64,000 nt of DNA from Oegoconia quadripuncta (GCA_949316235.1 OX438742.1:31626853-31690852), one strand, 5' to 3'; numbered from the stretch's first letter, positions 24,066-36,170 are shown. Numbers and translations are program-made. The notes: generated by a model not told the origin, from the letters alone.

Positions 24066-25119
24066 CGTGTGCATTTCTGTATTTCAAAGGGTGAATCGTA
24101 GATGTTGTTTCAAGCCCTAAATTTCTAATGTTTGGAATACTCATAAACTCTACTGTTTGGTTTATTTCTAACCCCCCCTACGGAACTTACATTTTTTTCT
24201 AAATAAAATAAAATGCACTGCTCTTTACATTTCACTTAGAAAGACATCAAAGCATGAATATATTTTTTTCTGTTTAAAACGCTCGTTTACTGCTGTCATC
24301 GCTTAAATTCGTTTTAGTAAGATTTAAAAAGCTTAGCCTACTTCAAACATCAGATTTGACAAAAGTCGCAGAGTATGTACTATGTCTGGGCTCTAGCCTG
24401 GGTGGTCGATATCATCAAAGTCAGGGTCATCTTCTTCAATTTAAGAGCTATGCTCTTGTCGGTGGAGTAATAACCACGTCTCTCTGCTTTCCGCCCTTGA
24501 TTTAACCAACCTTGTCGTACCAAGAGGTTAAATCGAGGGCGGAAAGTCTAGGTAAGAAGTACAAAATTAAAAAGCCTTTGCTACCAATACGCCTGCCTTT
24601 CCTTCTTTCTATTATAGATTTCATTTTTTAGATGGTTCTTTATCATTAGATAAAAGTTATGACGTCCAAATTTTTGAATTCTCCAAAATTTGACCGTCAT
24701 TACTTTTACCGCCGACTGCTGGACCAACTTCCTACTAAACCTGAGGCTTCTTGTCTTTACTTATGTAATATTTCCTTAGTTTCCCGTAATTATTCCTGTT
24801 TAATTTCCGGATCCCTTTATCGAGGACACGTTTAAGGGCAATAGTGATAAAACAAATCATGCATTATCTGCCCGCATGTATTTATTGATTTAATCCAGTC
24901 TTCCTTCGTAACATTCAAGATTGCGTTATACAGAAGAAATTCAATATACCGCTATTTTAAAATGTATTATTTTTAGCGGTAATTTCACATTCAACCTGAG
25001 TCCATATTAGCTCAATATGGTTATCTGAGAGTGATATGGTGGCAACCGTATCACTTCCTGGGCGCTTTTACAAACCTTTCTGTGCCTACTCTTTTTGACT
25101 TTTCGAATTGTTAATTTTC
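24066..25119. other. Spacer containing an imperfect hairpin
   Basis: The only clear structure is a hairpin with 21-nt arms at 24487-24507 and 24526-24546 (loop 18 nt, one G·T position). No gene was found. Confidence 0.4.
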
Positions 25120-25225
25120 TTTATTTGTGTAGCATATCGACCACCTGGTATTCATAATACAAGCCTAGTTGCTTAGTGGGGAACAGATGGCGACGTGTGT
25201 ATGTTCAAGGATATTTATTTATTAT
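25120..25225 (+). mobile_element. SINE family A 3' fragment
   Basis: The blocks 'ggtattcataatacaagcc', 'agatggcgacgtgtgtatg' and 'caaggatatttatttatt' match the 3' end of the copy at 85-375. The tRNA head is absent. Confidence 0.7.
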
Positions 25226-25596
25226 AATTAATATTTTAACCAGTTGCACAACTAGTGTTGCACAATCAGTCAATGTCCTTTTTCAACTGGCAAAAAAATT
25301 CTTATAAAGTTCTTTCAAGCACAATCCTTCTGCAATTTTTCTCAAATTTGTATCCAATGTCATTCAACATTTTTCTCATAGATGTTTGTCCACAAGTACC
25401 ACTTCAAAGTATTTTAAAACGATATTAGCCATAAATATTCACCGTTATCATGGAAAGAAACTAAAGTGCATTTTAGCAAAGTTATCTCCAAACTATGAAT
25501 ATTCTTTTTCTTTAACTTTGACACAGAATTAATGTAGTACTACTACGACTATGGTTAACTGGAAGAAATCCCGCTGTGGGATATGTCCGCCTTTGT

Positions 25597-25790
25597 GCAT
25601 ATTATTATTATTAAGAGCCCATAGTGTGCCACTGCTGGGCAAAGGCCTCCTTCATCTGTTTCCAGTCGTTTTCGCGGTCTGACACGTTTGCATCTGCGGT
25701 TGTAGGTGTCCAAATAGTGGACGCATTTGCCCACAACTCGCACGGCATTCGATCCACGTGATCCACCCAGTCCCACTTCAACGTTGCCGC
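25597..25790 (-). mobile_element. LINE 3' end (family with (TAA)n tail)
   Basis: On the minus strand the translation includes KWDWVDHVDRMPCELWA and NDWKQMKEAFAQQWHTMGS, ending in a TAA repeat tail. The same FAQQW..MGS end occurs at 12.71-12.80 kb. The frame remains open (25555-25869) for 104 codons, but only the C-terminal tip of the polymerase is present. Confidence 0.75.
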
Positions 25791-27077
25791 TTTTTTCCCT
25801 TTTTTTGTGCATAGATTTAAGTAAATTTCTTTTGAATTTATATTCTTTTATAAAATAAAGCGTTAACAATTAACAAAGAAATTGGTAACAGTAGCTGATT
25901 TTATAAAACATGATTTCGATTTTATTCGATCGACTGTCGCTCTGCTCACCCCACAAATGGGCGCTGGAGTATCTCGTGGCTTATATAATTAAGCTGTAAT
26001 ATATTTACCTGGTCACTTTTTAGTTCGATTATAAATAAAACAACTTTGTGTATAACTGTCCGAGTTTGCACATTTTTATGGCTACTGACATTTATGTCCT
26101 CACGACTGACTTTGTTCGTAATGCGGCTAGTATAAGCCAGTAAAATTTTCAAATAGCAAATTATCAAAAGAGACTACAGATTGATATATATCGAATGAAA
26201 ACAAACAAGGCGTCTATTGTATAATGAATGTAGTAAGTAAGATTTATGTAAAGTACGTAAGTACTTGGTATTGATTCCAAGCAATATTAGTATTTTTATA
26301 GTAACAAAAAGTAGTCATAATTTCTGGAAAAGGTGGTCTGAAAGTAATATGTCAACGATTATTATAAACATTATCTTAGAAATTATTTATATAATTTATT
26401 TACATTTCAAAAAACCTATGGCTAAAAACAAAATAAACCAACTAAATATTACCTAAGTAAAATAACGAATTAAATAATTAAATATATTTATAAATAAAAT
26501 ACGAGTATTTGTATCTTGCACGGTGGCAAGGTTCCCGAGTAAATAAATAAGTTAAATAATCATGTTTATCTTTAAACATGGAATTATTATTTCAAGAAAT
26601 TATATTAAACTGAATGTAGAACTATTTAGGATAAGTGAAAATGTGTTTTAACTGAAAATATTTTAACACTTTTTCAAATATTTGCGAGCGAAACCCTTGA
26701 CTCGCGAATTCTACATAAACTTGACGTTTTCATTGTAATGCGTGTAATAAACCTATTAAAATATGGCGAATTACCATTATCAAAAGATAATAGTGATATG
26801 ATAAACTATCATTGATACCTAGATAATAAAGTAGAGTAGGCATTGGTCTTTGATCTGAAGCTGAATCATGGCGACATCAGTTGCATAGCAGAACATTGTT
26901 CGCGTAGGTGGAATGGCATGGGTTTCACGTTAGTAGGCGTTGTAACTTCCCGCTTCTAATTTTCATGAAACGTTTTTGTACAACTTCCGAAAATGCTTAC
27001 GTAGGTAATGTGGGTTGATAAATAAGTTTTTAGTTTGCATAATATAGATCTACGACAGTGCGTCCGCCAAGTTGTGT
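25791..27077. other. AT-rich spacer
   Basis: Nothing coding was recognised. Open frames at 25946-26167 and 26265-26456 are AT-rich chance ORFs. Confidence 0.3.
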
Positions 27078-27215
27078 AAACGCGCGACTTGTTTGGTGTA
27101 GTGGTTAGAAATATAAGGTCGCGGGTTCGAATCCCGCTAGGGACATATGTTTGTATGATGAATACGGACATGTGTACTCGAGTTATGGATGTTTTCAATT
27201 ATAATAAGTATCCCA
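27078..27215 (+). mobile_element. SINE family A head and body
   Basis: It has 'gacttgtttggtgtagtggt', a shortened anticodon region, 'gcgggttcgaatcccgc' and 'gtatgatgaatacggacat'. It is nearly identical to the copy at 85-375 in the B-box-to-body region, which suggests both are fairly recent. Confidence 0.8.
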
Positions 27216-27900
27216 TGCCGATTGTATTCAGAAACTAATATTCACTTTCTTCAGCACGGGGCTACCACTAAGTTGGAAGCCACTATGCTAACAGGTGAAT
27301 TTAAGAAACAACAAAACAAAATTTTACTGTGCAAAGTTTCCTGTAGAAAATAATAATAAAGTTATTTCTTTTTTAATCGACCTAAAAAAGGGGGTCCACA
27401 GTATGATGATTATTTTTTGTTTGAGTGGATCCATATAAATTTTCTGAAAGTCTGATGATGCATTCCGGAGATAGAGCAACAAACCTTACTGAATATATAT
27501 TTCCTCAGATCTAATACCCTAACGATTTCCTGATCTAATTAGTAATCAATCAATAATTGGTGGACCACTATTTCCAACAACGAAATGTAACGCGTTATCG
27601 TGTCGGTTTCGGTAAAATAACGCATCAATGAGCTCTGTGACATCCACAATTGCATGAAATAATACAATTTCTGTAATTATCATCATCATTGGGCGGGAGT
27701 GACAATTGTCCGTTTGCATTGTTCATTTGAGCAGGTAACAAGTGTCTGACATTATGAAATCGTTGATTGCTATATTTGGAGTATTTGCTGTGCTAAACAA
27801 TTGATTTACTCAACAGTGTACGGTACAAAACGTAAAATAAATAAATTGGATAAACTGTAGATAGGTGTGCAAGAAAAAATATTTTAAATATTTTGGACAT
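27216..27900. other. AT-rich spacer
   Basis: No gene or recognisable repeat was found. Confidence 0.3.
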
Positions 27901-27909
27901 TTACACTTA

Positions 27910-28120
27910 AAGTTTGGATGTTTGTTTGTTTATTTGTTCGTTTGTTTTATTGTTTGTTTGTTACTCAATCGCGGCGAAACGGATGAAAGGGTTTGGATGA
28001 AATTTGGTATATAGGTAGAATATACCCTGGATTAAGGATATTTTTATCCCGATAAAGTGAGTAGTTCCCGCGGCATAAACAAATTAAACATAACCACGGT
28101 AAAGTTATTCGCGGGCGGAA
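27910..28120 (-). mobile_element. Helitron-like (Lep1-type) repeat
   Basis: The reverse orientation shows 'caatcgcggcgaaacggatg', 'gatgaaatttggtatatagg' and 'cccgataaagtgagtagttc', ending 'attcgcgggcgg'. It is almost full length. Confidence 0.8.
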
Positions 28121-28189
28121 AACTGGTTATAAATAATGCTCTAATTATGGATATATAAACGTACACCACTTTTATTTATAACCTCCTTG

Positions 28190-28620
28190 CCACATGCGGC
28201 CCCGCCTGTATGAAATAACTTTATCTCGGACTTCTTACAGGACGAAAAGTATTGATTATAAGGAAAACATTCGGAAACTAACATCGCATACAAATCAAGA
28301 AAAATGAGTGAAACAAAGAAGAAAGAGAAACATTCAACAAATTAGTATTGTTGTGTGCACAAAGTCTCCATGCGAATGATATTTACGTATCCACAACTGT
28401 ATATAAATGGGAAAGTAAGTTTCTCTTTTTTTGTTTGTTTGTTTATCACATGGATAGTATCTACCTACTCACTTTAACAGGATTAAAGTATCCTATGTAC
28501 ATATCCGAGGCATGTTCTACCTGTGTCCACAAAGTATCTATATTATCTGTTACCCACATCCCACACTAATGTATACATGGGAAAGTAAATCTGTCTGTCT
28601 GTTTTTTACCTTTTCACGGT
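28190..28620 (+). repeat. Degraded Helitron-like repeat fragments
   Basis: Two weak partial matches are visible: 'gccccgcctgtatgaaataa' near 28200 and 'cctactcactttaacaggat' near 28465. Both are decayed and interrupted. Confidence 0.4.
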
Positions 28621-29404
28621 TATGCCTTTAAACGTAAAATGTAAAATCTGTTGTGTCTAGGTGCCTGGTGCCTGTAGAGGATCAGGCTACTTTTCATCCT
28701 GAAAGAAGTAAGTGATAAAGTAATTTTATACGGGCGATCGATATAGATAGAACTAAAAATGTAAATAATTCTAATCTATACATAGATTAAAATATAATAT
28801 ATACATGTCGGAGATGGGTGTGGGCGTTGCGAGTGACCGGGACGGTGCTAGTCGCGCGGTAAAGGGTGGCTCGGGCAATTTTGCAAGCTACTATAGGCGA
28901 ATAGACAACGTATTCACATTCGATTATAATCATGAAACCTGAGATGCTTACTGGTGAATAGTAAACATTTGCACACCCCTCATGCCATACAACTTGGCCC
29001 ACGCGTGCAGTCAGTGGAATTCAGGTGGATTTAGAATCCTCAATTACTCAATTCCTCCTTGCTCAAATCCCATGATCAGCTTCTTATTAACTAACGACTC
29101 ACCGGATTCTTTCACGCGTCGATGATAGTAGGTAATCAGAATCACTCACAGTCTTGATGTGTTCAGTGGAGCTCCGACTCCTTTGAGAGCTGGTTGCAAG
29201 GTATTTTCGATGTGCAGACCTAATATTACTGTCAATGTCGTCACCGCGCCGCTTCTGGCAATACCAGCGCCTCCAGGTTTACTTCCCATTGCAAACCGCG
29301 TATTATGACAGTCATCTAACTGTCTAAATTTTGAATTCTATCGCTAATTTATCGCTATCTACGACATACACATTCGTTTATATTTTTTATTTGTTTATCA
29401 TATT
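28621..29404. other. GC-richer spacer, possibly LTR-element remnant
   Basis: The region 28790-29330 has higher GC than its surroundings and lies just 3' (on the minus strand) of the BEL/Pao remnant. It could hold that element's 3' end. No LTR boundaries were found. Confidence 0.3.
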
Positions 29405-29600
29405 ATGAGTTCTCGTGGAACTCATTTTATCAGGATGAAAATAATCCTGTGTCCTATTCCAAGGTATATTCTCCCTGCGTACCAAATTTCATCCAAATCC
29501 GTCGATCCATTTCAATGGATCAACAAACAAAATATGTTTAAGTTGTTCGTCCCGCGGCAACTACTCACTTTATCGGGATATAAAGTATCCCATATTTCAT
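29405..29600 (+). repeat. Degraded Helitron-like repeat, rearranged
   Basis: The block 'ccaaatttcatccaaatccg' is followed, not preceded, by a second 'actcactttatcgggatata'. This indicates two truncated pieces placed head to tail. Confidence 0.5.
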
Positions 29601-29609
29601 AATTTCAGC

Positions 29610-30130
29610 GCCTCAGGGTACTCCAGACGTGTGTGAGAAGGCGCCAATTGACCAACGCTTATGCCTCACAAAGGAAGGAGGTCAGAACTTCTTCTGATGA
29701 GTCCTCTCCCTCAGCTTATCTTCAGCGCAGTCATCACTGACTTCACTAATCGCTCCTATGAGCTACCCATAAAGGGCGCAGAAGGTGGAATAAATCTCCA
29801 ATAGACTCTTTCAGTCGCCGAGAACTTGGACATAGCTTCACCATACAACTTGAGCTGCCGGCTCGCTCCCACGAAGGCAGTTCCGTTATCGGAATGTATC
29901 TCGGTAGGTGTCCCTCTTAAATCCTCTGAGAGATATTACAGTAGCATCCGTAGAAAGAGAGCTCACCATCTCCAAGTACGCAGCTCGAGTTGTTAGGCAA
30001 GTGTAGAGTGCACCATATCTTTTGTCTCGACGTCGGTCGACGGATACTTGTACTGGTCCAAAGTTATCAAAGCCAATGAAAGAGAAGGGTCATGGGTTGA
30101 AATACTGTAGCTTGACGGAGCGGGCAGGGG
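29610..30130 (-). pseudogene. BEL/Pao retrotransposon integrase remnant
   Basis: Minus-strand conceptual translation shows the start of an integrase core. GFDNFGPVQVSVDRRRDKR lies near 30.03-30.09 kb and is followed by CLTTRAAYLEMVSSLSTDA. Next comes a region whose codons fit a PTEIHSDNGTAF-type second catalytic block. Further on is SSEEVLTSFLCEA and then RLLTHV, near 29.65-29.70 kb. These are landmarks of BEL/Pao polyproteins, which integrate retrotransposon cDNA. Several stops and frameshifts interrupt the reading, and the reverse transcriptase and LTRs were not found nearby. It is a dead fragment. Confidence 0.75.
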
Positions 30131-30725
30131 GCCGATCGCGCTAAGTTTGAACGATAATACCAACGTTAAACCATAACCAAAAACGTTACGTTGAGCTCAT
30201 TTCTTATTGCGCTAATCATTTGACCGGAAATTCAACTAGTTTTTTTTAATACTCGTCATTAGCTCTAAACATTTTGGGTTTAGTTTTAATTTGGTAGCAT
30301 CAACGATATAATCATTCACAAAAAATAGCGCGATAGCATTTTTTACTTCAGCTAAACTAAAGCTAAACCAAAAACGTTCGAACGGTAAAACCGTTGTAAA
30401 ACAGCGCAATTGGATTTGTAACTCTAAAATAAAACTGATTGTCAAATATAAAATCTTTCTATTTTGATTGAAATACGTAATAATATAAATGACAATTAGG
30501 CACATAAAATGTTATGGTTTTATTTATTTAATATATTTTGTTATACTTGTCAGTAAATTATAATGGATAATAAATGACTTCCAACACTTTCGAGAATACA
30601 TGACATGAGTGCAATAAAATTGGTAGACAGTTTTTCGTAACATTTAATGTTTTTCGTCTTTTTGATATAGTGTTGCAGTCGAAGTCATAATTATTCATAT
30701 AGGCACTGATTAGATAATAATTAAA
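30131..30725. other. AT-rich spacer
   Basis: An open frame on the minus strand (30236-30505, 89 codons) has no recognisable motif. Confidence 0.3.
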
Positions 30726-30878
30726 ATATAGGGCTATTCTCTGATTAGTGGTAGCACGATGCCTATTCAAGCTATATCAACCGCAGTTCTTAAAATGGCC
30801 CTCTTATATAGACTGTCATTTTAAAGAACTTCGGATGGTATAGCTAATATAACCAGGATACTACCACTGATCATGTAT
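30726..30878. mobile_element. Hairpin-type MITE
   Basis: The left half ('gtggtagcacgatg', 'caagctatatcaaccgcagt', 'tcttaaaatgg') is an imperfect reverse complement of the right half ('cattttaaagaacttcgg', 'atggtatagctaat', 'ggatactaccactgatcatg'). The whole folds into one long stem. A related block lies at about 63.66-63.77 kb. Confidence 0.6.
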
Positions 30879-33800
30879 AATTGTATCGTTATTTATGGAG
30901 TCGACTGAACTTTGACACTGATTTTTATTTTTTGGAAATGTGGCTGAACCATATGAATATTGTTCTTGAGAGTTAGCAATACCTATACAAACAAAATGAT
31001 TTGTGCAATGTGCTTATATGAAAGGGCGACTCTTAATTAGACTTTTAGCAGCGTACCTAATCAGTTTATATGTGAATAATTATATAAAAGGTAATATTTT
31101 CCCTACCTACCTTTCCACTATCTACCCATCGCTATCTGGTAAACTAGCATGTATTTCTAACCAATATTACTGCCAATCTTTTCCTTGTAAGGTCAACGAA
31201 CCTCTTTTTCGTATAACCATAGAGTAATAATGGTGTAATAATAAACTTAATGTTTCATGCATTATTTCGAACAGTCGTGGTAGCAGGTAACATAGTTTAC
31301 GTAAAATGCGGAAAGTTTGCAAACTGTAAAATTCATAGGTCACACAACAAACAAGCTGTAGGGAATTTAGAAAAGCTCGCACATAGCGCTCGCCCCACTC
31401 AATACCGGAAACGCGTAGGGCAGGAAGTACGTGGGAATAACCACAGATCACATATAGAATAATGTTAGACTCAATCTAAAGATCCCGGATATCAGGAAAA
31501 ATATGTGGGTATTTATAATTTATTAGACATTAGGTCTGTAATTTGCGTATTTTTATTCAATCCTATCATGCAAGGTCCATTTCGGCCGTACTTAGATAGT
31601 TTTATAACCAGTTTAAAAAAAACTGCATTATCTAGGACTTTTAAATATTTCAAAAATCTTCCTCCGTATCGTATCCCAACAGCAAATAAAATTGTATTTA
31701 AAAAAGATCGCGAGAAGCCTGGTATTAGCGACTTTTGACATTTTGACTGCATCGCTTCTATGTGTAAAGGTGGAATTTCTAGGATAGCAATAAAATGCGT
31801 ATAGGTTGTTGTAGACGTGGAATGGGGAATTTTATTTTGTGACAGTAAACAAAAGTTCACAAATGACACTATACTTTTAAACAGCCAGCAAATTATTACA
31901 GAGGTGCTATAAAATTTACACGCCCCTTTAATTTGCAGGCTCTACACAAAGTAATAAAGGTATCAAAATACATACATGCACAAAATAAAACTGTACAAAG
32001 TCAATGCCTAAACCTAACATACATAACCATAACCATTGTAAAGGTGGAATTTTTAGGATAGTAATAAAATTATATCCCTAGTTACGCTCCATTCGGAACA
32101 AAGTAGGACAAGATTACAATACTGATAGCACTTTAAACATTAGCGGCCAACTATACATACATAAAATAAAACCCTGCCTTTGAATCCAAATCAACAGTTG
32201 CAGGTTGAAATCCAGCTAGGTGTTAAGGTTTCTGGAAGAAAATGAGTACCTACCTATAAATTTATTCCCGAGTATAGTATTTTTATGAAATATATAACCA
32301 CTAAGCTTATCCGTTATTAAATATTGCAGGTCCAATTGATTAGTGTAACTATAAAAAAATAGGTTTCCACGTAATGCCCATTACAAAAAATATGACTTAC
32401 CTAACCTTCCAGTCGCCTACCTAACTAGCGCCATCTGTTTCAAACTTTCCAAATTGTCGTTCCAGCCCAGGTACCTAACTCCATCTAACTGAAGGTTTTA
32501 GATTCGTATGTGCTGTTCGTACCACTCAATGCTGTAAGGTACAGTTACGATGTCCAGAGGGAGCCTCGTATTGCATGGAACTTTAACTCTTTTCTTTACA
32601 CTATATAAACGAAGAATCCGACTTATTACGTAGATTGAGGAAGAGAAAAGCTCAAGCAGTTTCAAATTTATTTCCATTCTCATATCTCACGCACGCACAT
32701 CTTAACTTTTCATATTATTAAATAGAACAAACTAAAGTGTAGTCTCTAATATTTTGGTTAACATAGCAGTAATAATAAATGATCGAAGGTTAGTAGCTAT
32801 AAATTGAAAATTTAGAAAACCCCCGAGAAAACAAAATATTATCATCTAGATAGACTAAAACTAACTAAGTTAAAGGTTAAGAATAACTTATGGCTAAGTA
32901 CCTACCTATCTCCGGGTAATCTTAAATATAAAAAGAACTAAAATCAAAAAACCCCCAAGGACTATGATATCATCGAAATACACCAAAAAACTGTGTTAAA
33001 AGCTAAATATTTCGAAACAGCTTCCCCCATTTTCATCAAACATTGTTACGAACCTGTCGTTTTCTGACCACACATAACTGAAATTCGTCCGGACAAAGAC
33101 TGGACACACACACATAAGCAACGCCGTCAAATACATAACACCCGTGGTGATTCGTCGGGGGTCAAAATGTCTTTTTAAAAAGGGTTTTGAAGAGACTATG
33201 GCGGTGATATTATGTTGTAAGTCAAAGCACCGTTATTTTTTTATTTTATTGATTCAGTAAACTTCCCAGCATTAGGTACGTGATTATTGAAAAACATTAT
33301 TGTAAAAGTATCTCCTTTCATTTCCAAAACTCATCACGTGAACTAACCGCCGAATCACTGAGTTATCGAACAAATACATAAAAAAAAAATACAAATCGCC
33401 GTAAGATTAACTTCTGATGTAAGTAGTTGTCATTTAGACCTACCGTCTACAAAATGGTTGAAATCTCGATCCAAAGCCAAGTGCTTTCATACTTCCGTGT
33501 TTGACAAGACAATGAGATCTACTTACGCGTCGGCCTTCATAACACTTAAAACGGGACGGAAAATATTTTAAAGAAAATTAGTAGGTACTACAATAATGAT
33601 TGACTTAAACGTGGGCAGTGGAAAATATAGACTACTGGACATTTTCTTTTCCACTAGCTTAAAAGAAAAGTGCTAATAAATAATATTTTAGTCCCCCAAC
33701 ATGTGGTCAGAATTATCTAATTTTATTTTTATATTTCTAGTCGGTACTACTAATTGCTTTGTGCTCAAATTGGTACTAAAATGTAACTGGAAATCATGTT

Positions 33801-34140
33801 TTGCAGACAGACGTGTGTAACAGGTAGAATAGGTATATGCTCTGAAATAAAATAAGTATAATATACTTTTATCCCGATAAATGAAAAGTACACTGTATCC
33901 ATGGTCTCAGGCTACCTCTCTGTCTTATAATAATATATTACATTTAATACGATTCATTCAGAGGCTTAACAGTGAAAAAATAACAAACAGGCTGACCGAA
34001 TAACTTTCGCTTATAATATTTATTGTACTGAACTGTCATAATTTGTTGAATATTTGCCCTTTCTCCTTGCTTTACTCAATTTTCTTCATTTGTAGGCGAT
34101 ATTATTTTTAGAATGTGTATCTAGATCAATACTGTATCTA
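30879..34140. other. Spacer with minor repeats
   Basis: A direct repeat of about 30 bp ('aaggtggaatttctaggata' and 'aaggtggaatttttaggata') lies at 31767 and 32040. The block at 32960-33190, with 'atttcgaaacagct', 'tccggacaaagactggacac' and 'attcgtcggggg', recurs at 40290-40530, so it is a dispersed repeat. Open frames at 31250-31462 and 31513-31869 have no recognisable domain. Confidence 0.4.
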
Positions 34141-34149
34141 GATCCTAAA

Positions 34150-34195
34150 AAAAGTCCGCGGCAAAGTCGTCGCATACAAGCGAAGCCGCGGGCGT
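34150..34195 (-). repeat. Helitron-like repeat 5' fragment
   Basis: The piece 'gcgaagccgcgggcg' is the reverse complement of the start of the Lep1-type repeat. It stops directly at the next element. Confidence 0.5.
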
Positions 34196-34199
34196 AATA

Positions 34200-34832
34200 G
34201 CCCAGGGAAAATATGGTAAAAAATTAGCTTAGCTAGACATAATTCAGAACCGACTTATGTAATTGCTACATTATAGAGGTAAAATAGAGATGTGAATAGA
34301 GAGAGTGAACAGGCATTTACTGGGATCGCGTGCTTCATCTTCGACCACATATGTAATTTTGAATAATTAAACCTATAAAATGAGCGCTTAGTCTAGATTT
34401 TTTTAGAACTATTTTTACATTGTATGTTAATAACAATAAATATAAAGTGATATTTAATTAGGTAGACTTTTGTTAAACACGGTTAACTTATTGATTGATA
34501 AAACTAAGCATGTTATAATAGTTAGGCATGCATGTGTTTTAGCTGAAAATGTCGTCGAGCCTGCATAAGAAATAAAAATGAGAACTAACATTTTGTAACG
34601 ATAATTTCCCTAAATGTTTTTAATTTAAAGAAATACCCATCAATTGAGCATTTTTTTTAAGAAACACATTTTTCAACTTTATCTTTTTTAGTTACTTACG
34701 TACTTAGTACTTGCGTTTCTTACAAATGCTCAATTTTTAGCAATTGTTACTACATTTACAACACTTCATTGAATGTTTTAAGAAAATCGCGGTTATTCGT
34801 TTTTCCGAGGTCAAACCGTATTTCCCCTGGGC
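34200..34832. mobile_element. 633-bp MITE with GCCCAGGG ends
   Basis: The left end GCCCAGGGAAAATATGG and the inverted right end CCGTATTTCCCCTGGGC match over about 16 of 18 positions. TA flanks both (34198-34199 and 34833-34834). The interior is AT-rich with no transposase. It was inserted at or next to the end of a Helitron-like repeat. Confidence 0.6.
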
Positions 34833-34914
34833 TATAAAACTAGAGTTCTACATAAAAGAACCAGCCGTTTAATGATTGAAACAACATCCACGGTTGACCT
34901 GATGAAATATACCT

Positions 34915-35050
34915 ACGGAAATGCACACGTGAGTCCATCGCCGTTGAAACGTGCAAATCTATAGATGTTATTTGGTGAAAAGTCCCATATTCATCTTTTA
35001 CGACTACCGGGTAAAAGAAAGGATCGGAACTTTTCTAACATTTCAGGCCC
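34915..35050 (-). repeat. Dispersed repeat, reverse copy of the 23.7-24.06 kb type
   Basis: The blocks 'aaatgcacacgtgagtccat', 'cgccgtt' and 'aaaagtcccatattc' correspond to the reverse complement of the 3' end of the 23685-24065 repeat. Confidence 0.5.
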
Positions 35051-35384
35051 ATCATAAAAACTTTGAGAATCCCTGTTGCCAGCAATACTATTGCAGTAAG
35101 GTTCAAATTGCCTATATCGATAAGCCTCGTTACAATAAATTCATAATATTTGTAAGTCAATTAGTCTGTGGCCAAAAATGTTGCTAAATTTTAAGTGATT
35201 AGGATCCTTTAGGTACGTCAACTTCAACAATTTTATTTTATGGCAATAAGTGCGTCAACTGCATGAAAAGAAGAAGAGGTGCTAATAGCCCCCCGATGAC
35301 AGTCGGGCAGTCGGGCCTTGTTGTCATAGACCAGTTATTATTGGTACTCTTTGGTCATTAAGACGACCGATTGCCATAAATGAC

Positions 35385-36170
35385 AAAATATTGTGCAAAA
35401 AAAGTTACTGATGGTGTATGACGTGAGGTGTAAGTGTGGAATAAAGCTTTCGTGGTCTCACAAGAAGCCAGAAAAAATCTTTTCTGGCTTCTTTTTCGTA
35501 AAGCATTCTGCCACTTTACTGAGGAATGACTTGACCGTGACTAGACTCTCTATTCGACGAATTTTGACGGAAACTGACTTCACTAAACTGAAGAAATGAG
35601 AGAAATAAGACGTGGCTGTATTGGCTGAGATTCTTTTGCCTTCTCCGAGAGGAGTGATTTACAACAAAAAAAAAAAGAAACACTTTGCTCGTCCCATCGC
35701 TTGTTGTCCGGCTTTTTGGCGGGAACTCGGCGAGTGAAGTAGCATTTTTCTTTATAATTCTTATAATTTGTGCATTCTAACTTTTGAAGCTTAAATAATG
35801 GCAGAATATTGTGCAGCAAACGTTAGTGATGGTGTACAAGTGAAGGGAAGTGTAAATTAAGTGCGTAACGGAGCTTTCGGGTTCCCACAAGAAGCCGCCA
35901 AAATCTTTTGTAAAGCATTCTGCCACTTTACTGAAGAATTACTTGACCGTGACTAGACTCTGTATACGCCAAGTATACGACGAATTACTTGTTTTGACTG
36001 AGACTGACTTACAAACTGAAGAAATAAGAGAAATAAGACATGGCTGTTATGGGCTAGATCCCTTTGCCTCCTAGAGGAGAGAATGAAACGAAAAAAAAAA
36101 TCGCTTGTTGTTCAAAAAAAACTCTTTGGTCATATCGGGTCGTCATCGTGCTTTTGCCGCCGGCGTCTTT
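35385..36170 (+). repeat. Diverged tandem duplication, unit about 417 bp
   Basis: Copy 1 (about 35385-35735) and copy 2 (about 35802-36170) share blocks in order: 'atattgtgca', 'gatggtgta', 'cacaagaagcc', 'gtaaagcattctgccacttt', 'cttgaccgtgactagactct', 'aactgaagaaat' and 'cgcttgttgt'. A short 'actctttggtcat' match before copy 1 and inside copy 2 hints at a partial third unit. Each copy has an ATG-starting frame (copy 2 begins MAEYCAANVSDGV), but both hit stops. I do not recognise the family. Copy 1 contains a fold-back insertion absent from copy 2. Confidence 0.7.
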
